A DNA stretch of 64,000 nucleotides from Nitrospirota bacterium (lineage in GTDB: Bacteria > Nitrospirota > Nitrospiria > SBBL01 > JAADHI01): positions 1 through 64,000 of the forward strand of contig JAJDBX010000013.1 of NCBI GenBank assembly GCA_029261135.1, in the 5' to 3' direction. Shown one piece after another: positions 62,625-64,000 of this stretch (position 1 is its first letter; each line of letters starts with the position of its first letter). A model generated the notes under the pieces. The model worked only from the letters and a program-made list of their open reading frames with translations, was not told where the DNA came from and did not search any database. The translations under genes were made by a program, and so were the position numbers.

Positions 62625-64000
62625 TTATGCTCCTGCCAGTTTTTTCGCCACGCCAATACAGCGTTCCATGATCATGTCCATATCATCTGTCGTCAGCCTA
62701 ATCCCTCTATTATTTCGCACATCGAACAGATAATCATCGATGTCATTTTGTATTTTACTAATGACATCATCATTGCGGTGCCAATCACGTATTTTTTGCT
62801 TAGCAATAATACCCTCAATATCCAAGGCCAAACCAGCAATCGTTATTTCATCTAAATGAGTATGTGAGGTCTCATAATGCGCTGGGGGTTCTGCGACCAT
62901 AAGAACATCTTCTTCATTAGAGACCATCACCTCGTTTAGCACACCAAAATAAGCCTGAGCTTCCCGGTGCCCTTCCAATTTCACGGGAACATCGTCTTCA
63001 TACCCACGTCGCATTTTTTCCATGTACTCGGTTTCTAGTCTTAGATATTCAGATTGATCAATACGACCTTGTCGATAATCATCAATTGTTTGTTGAACCA
63101 ATTCAGCAAACTTTTTATAGAAAACGGGATCTTCTTCCATCTTTTCAGTGATAGTTTTTTTATTTCGATGTGCTATCATGTCTGCTTTGGCCACTTTACT
63201 TTCTCGTTTCTGCACCTCCGCATCAAAGGTTTCAGTATCAAATATATTCACCATCTCCGTGACGATCCCCACATTCGGTGCCTGAATATGGCTATCCATG
63301 ACCTTACGGATTTGTTTCTCGTATTGGGCGAAATCAATTGTCTCGGCATAACGCTGCTGAACGGATGCACGCAAGCTGCGGAAATGTTTTAAATCGTTTT
63401 TGTAACTCTTGATACGGTTTTTAGGCGTATCTTGATAGAAGTGCTGAGTCGATAAAGCCACAACGAATACTTTTGAAAATTCCGTTAAAGCCTCATAAAA
63501 TTCCTGGCGTCTGTCAACAGGATCCAAGTGTCGTTCCATCGATTCATTATCATGTTTGTTCTTGACCTCCTTGAATACGGCCCATAGATCCGAGTGTAAT
63601 TGCGACAGTTTGGCCACTTCCTCATGGGTATCAATTACTGCACCTTGGAGCAACACATCTTCTGCGTCATAACCGGCCAGAGAATCGTAGGTTTGCATCG
63701 CCTCATTCAGGCTACCCAGCACCCCCCGATAATCGATAATGTAACCGTAATCTTTATCGGAAAAGAGACGGTTCACTCGAGAAATCGCCTGTAGAATACT
63801 GTGATCTTCCAGCTTCTTATCGATATAAAGCACCGTATTTCTGGGCTCGTCAAAGCCGGTAAGCAACTTGCTCACGACAATCAGTATCTCCACCCCATCT
63901 TCACGACCGAATGATGCTTTTATCTGTTTAACATAATCCTCTTCATGGCCAAACCGATCCATCATCTCTTTCCAAAATCGATTCAGCAGCGGGAAATCTT
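62625..64000 (-). CDS. hsdR: Type I restriction enzyme R subunit (HsdR), C-terminal part
   Basis: The frame is open to the window edge, so the N-terminal nuclease and first helicase domain lie outside. Visible are the end of helicase domain 2 (VSKLLTGFDEPRNTVLYIDK, then motif VI LQAISRVNRLFSDKDYGYIIDY) and a long helical C-terminal region that docks on the M and S subunits. HsdR translocates DNA with ATP and cuts it. The M and S genes are not in the window. The YgjP-like gene follows immediately in the same direction. Confidence 0.9.
   Translation of the reverse strand, partial: DFPLLNRFWKEMMDRFGHEEDYVKQIKASFGREDGVEILIVVSKLLTGFDEPRNTVLYIDKKLEDHSILQAISRVNRLFSDKDYGYIIDYRGVLGSLNEAMQTYDSLAGYDAEDVLLQGAVIDTHEEVAKLSQLHSDLWAVFKEVKNKHDNESMERHLDPVDRRQEFYEALTEFSKVFVVALSTQHFYQDTPKNRIKSYKNDLKHFRSLRASVQQRYAETIDFAQYEKQIRKVMDSHIQAPNVGIVTEMVNIFDTETFDAEVQKRESKVAKADMIAHRNKKTITEKMEEDPVFYKKFAELVQQTIDDYRQGRIDQSEYLRLETEYMEKMRRGYEDDVPVKLEGHREAQAYFGVLNEVMVSNEEDVLMVAEPPAHYETSHTHLDEITIAGLALDIEGIIAKQKIRDWHRNDDVISKIQNDIDDYLFDVRNNRGIRLTTDDMDMIMERCIGVAKKLAGA

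Noticed and set aside
1-64000. tRNA, rRNA or riboswitch genes
   Set aside because: Intergenic regions were read for cloverleaf-like T-arms and conserved riboswitch cores without any hit that I could support; a covariance-model search would be decisive.

Overview
The window is 64 kb of bacterial chromosome with moderate to low GC. It comes from a Gram-negative (didermic) organism: there is an Mla-type lipid transport operon, a TorF-like outer-membrane protein, several lipoproteins and a CsgG-type secretion lipoprotein. The metabolism looks respiratory and fatty-acid/organic-acid using: a complete beta-oxidation operon with ETF and an ETF-dehydrogenase-like flavoprotein, a B12-dependent mutase subunit, an acetate-type symporter, c-type cytochromes and glutamate dehydrogenase. 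Nitrospirota or a former deltaproteobacterial lineage is plausible, but no marker gene in the window settles it.

Layout. 1-940: end of one IS3-family element and a decayed IS1595-family element. 1081-8383: housekeeping and unknown genes (cupin, gamma-carbonic anhydrase-like, a secreted plastocyanin-like protein, three tandem genes sharing an IxxDGDI-type motif, a PP-loop tRNA thiolase-like protein, a metallo-hydrolase and a histone-deacetylase-like enzyme). 8105-11481: a MerR regulator and a 1020-residue Zn-finger/receiver protein with four copies of an unrecognised domain. 11677-18095: thiolase, B12-binding subunit, metallo-hydrolase, DUF4212/sodium:solute symporter pair and a geranylgeranyl-reductase-like flavoprotein. 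18465-26484: a decaying accessory stretch (CsgG-DUF4810-DUF799 lipoprotein operon with a broken last gene, truncated MscS, broken PH-domain gene, TPR lipoprotein, decayed IS630 element). 26577-33926: redox and envelope genes (thioredoxin-like protein, two cytochromes c, PiT phosphate transporter, Ycf48-like propeller, zinc ribbons, porin, peroxiredoxin, broken glutaredoxin). 34035-37622: STAS-MlaE-MlaF-MlaD-lipoprotein operon. 37761-46151: YeeE/YedE transporter, broken glutamate-synthase-like gene, Maf, Dus, a translationally coupled pair of apparent pseudo-enzymes (GyrA-like plus MobA-like), and glutamate dehydrogenase. 46272-56558: CBS protein divergent from the fadD-thiolase-HCDH-ECH-ACAD-etfB-etfA-fixC-like operon. 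56906-58540: diguanylate cyclase. 58705-61927: RAYT remnant and an IS256-family element that is itself interrupted by an IS3-family element. 61918-64000: YgjP-like metalloprotease and the C-terminal part of a type I restriction HsdR subunit, running off the window.

The most interesting locus is 42871-44864. It encodes a GyrA/ParC breakage-reunion-like protein in which the catalytic Arg-Tyr pair is replaced by Glu-Ser and the C-terminal DNA-wrapping domain is absent. It overlaps by four bases a nucleotidyltransferase-like gene whose own active-site motifs look lost. Together they look like a repurposed pair of non-catalytic proteins.

Several genes are split by one-base changes at or beside G/C runs (near 18683, 21416, 33756, 39987 and 59830). 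This is either real decay or a consensus error in the assembly, and it matters for which 'pseudogenes' are truly dead.
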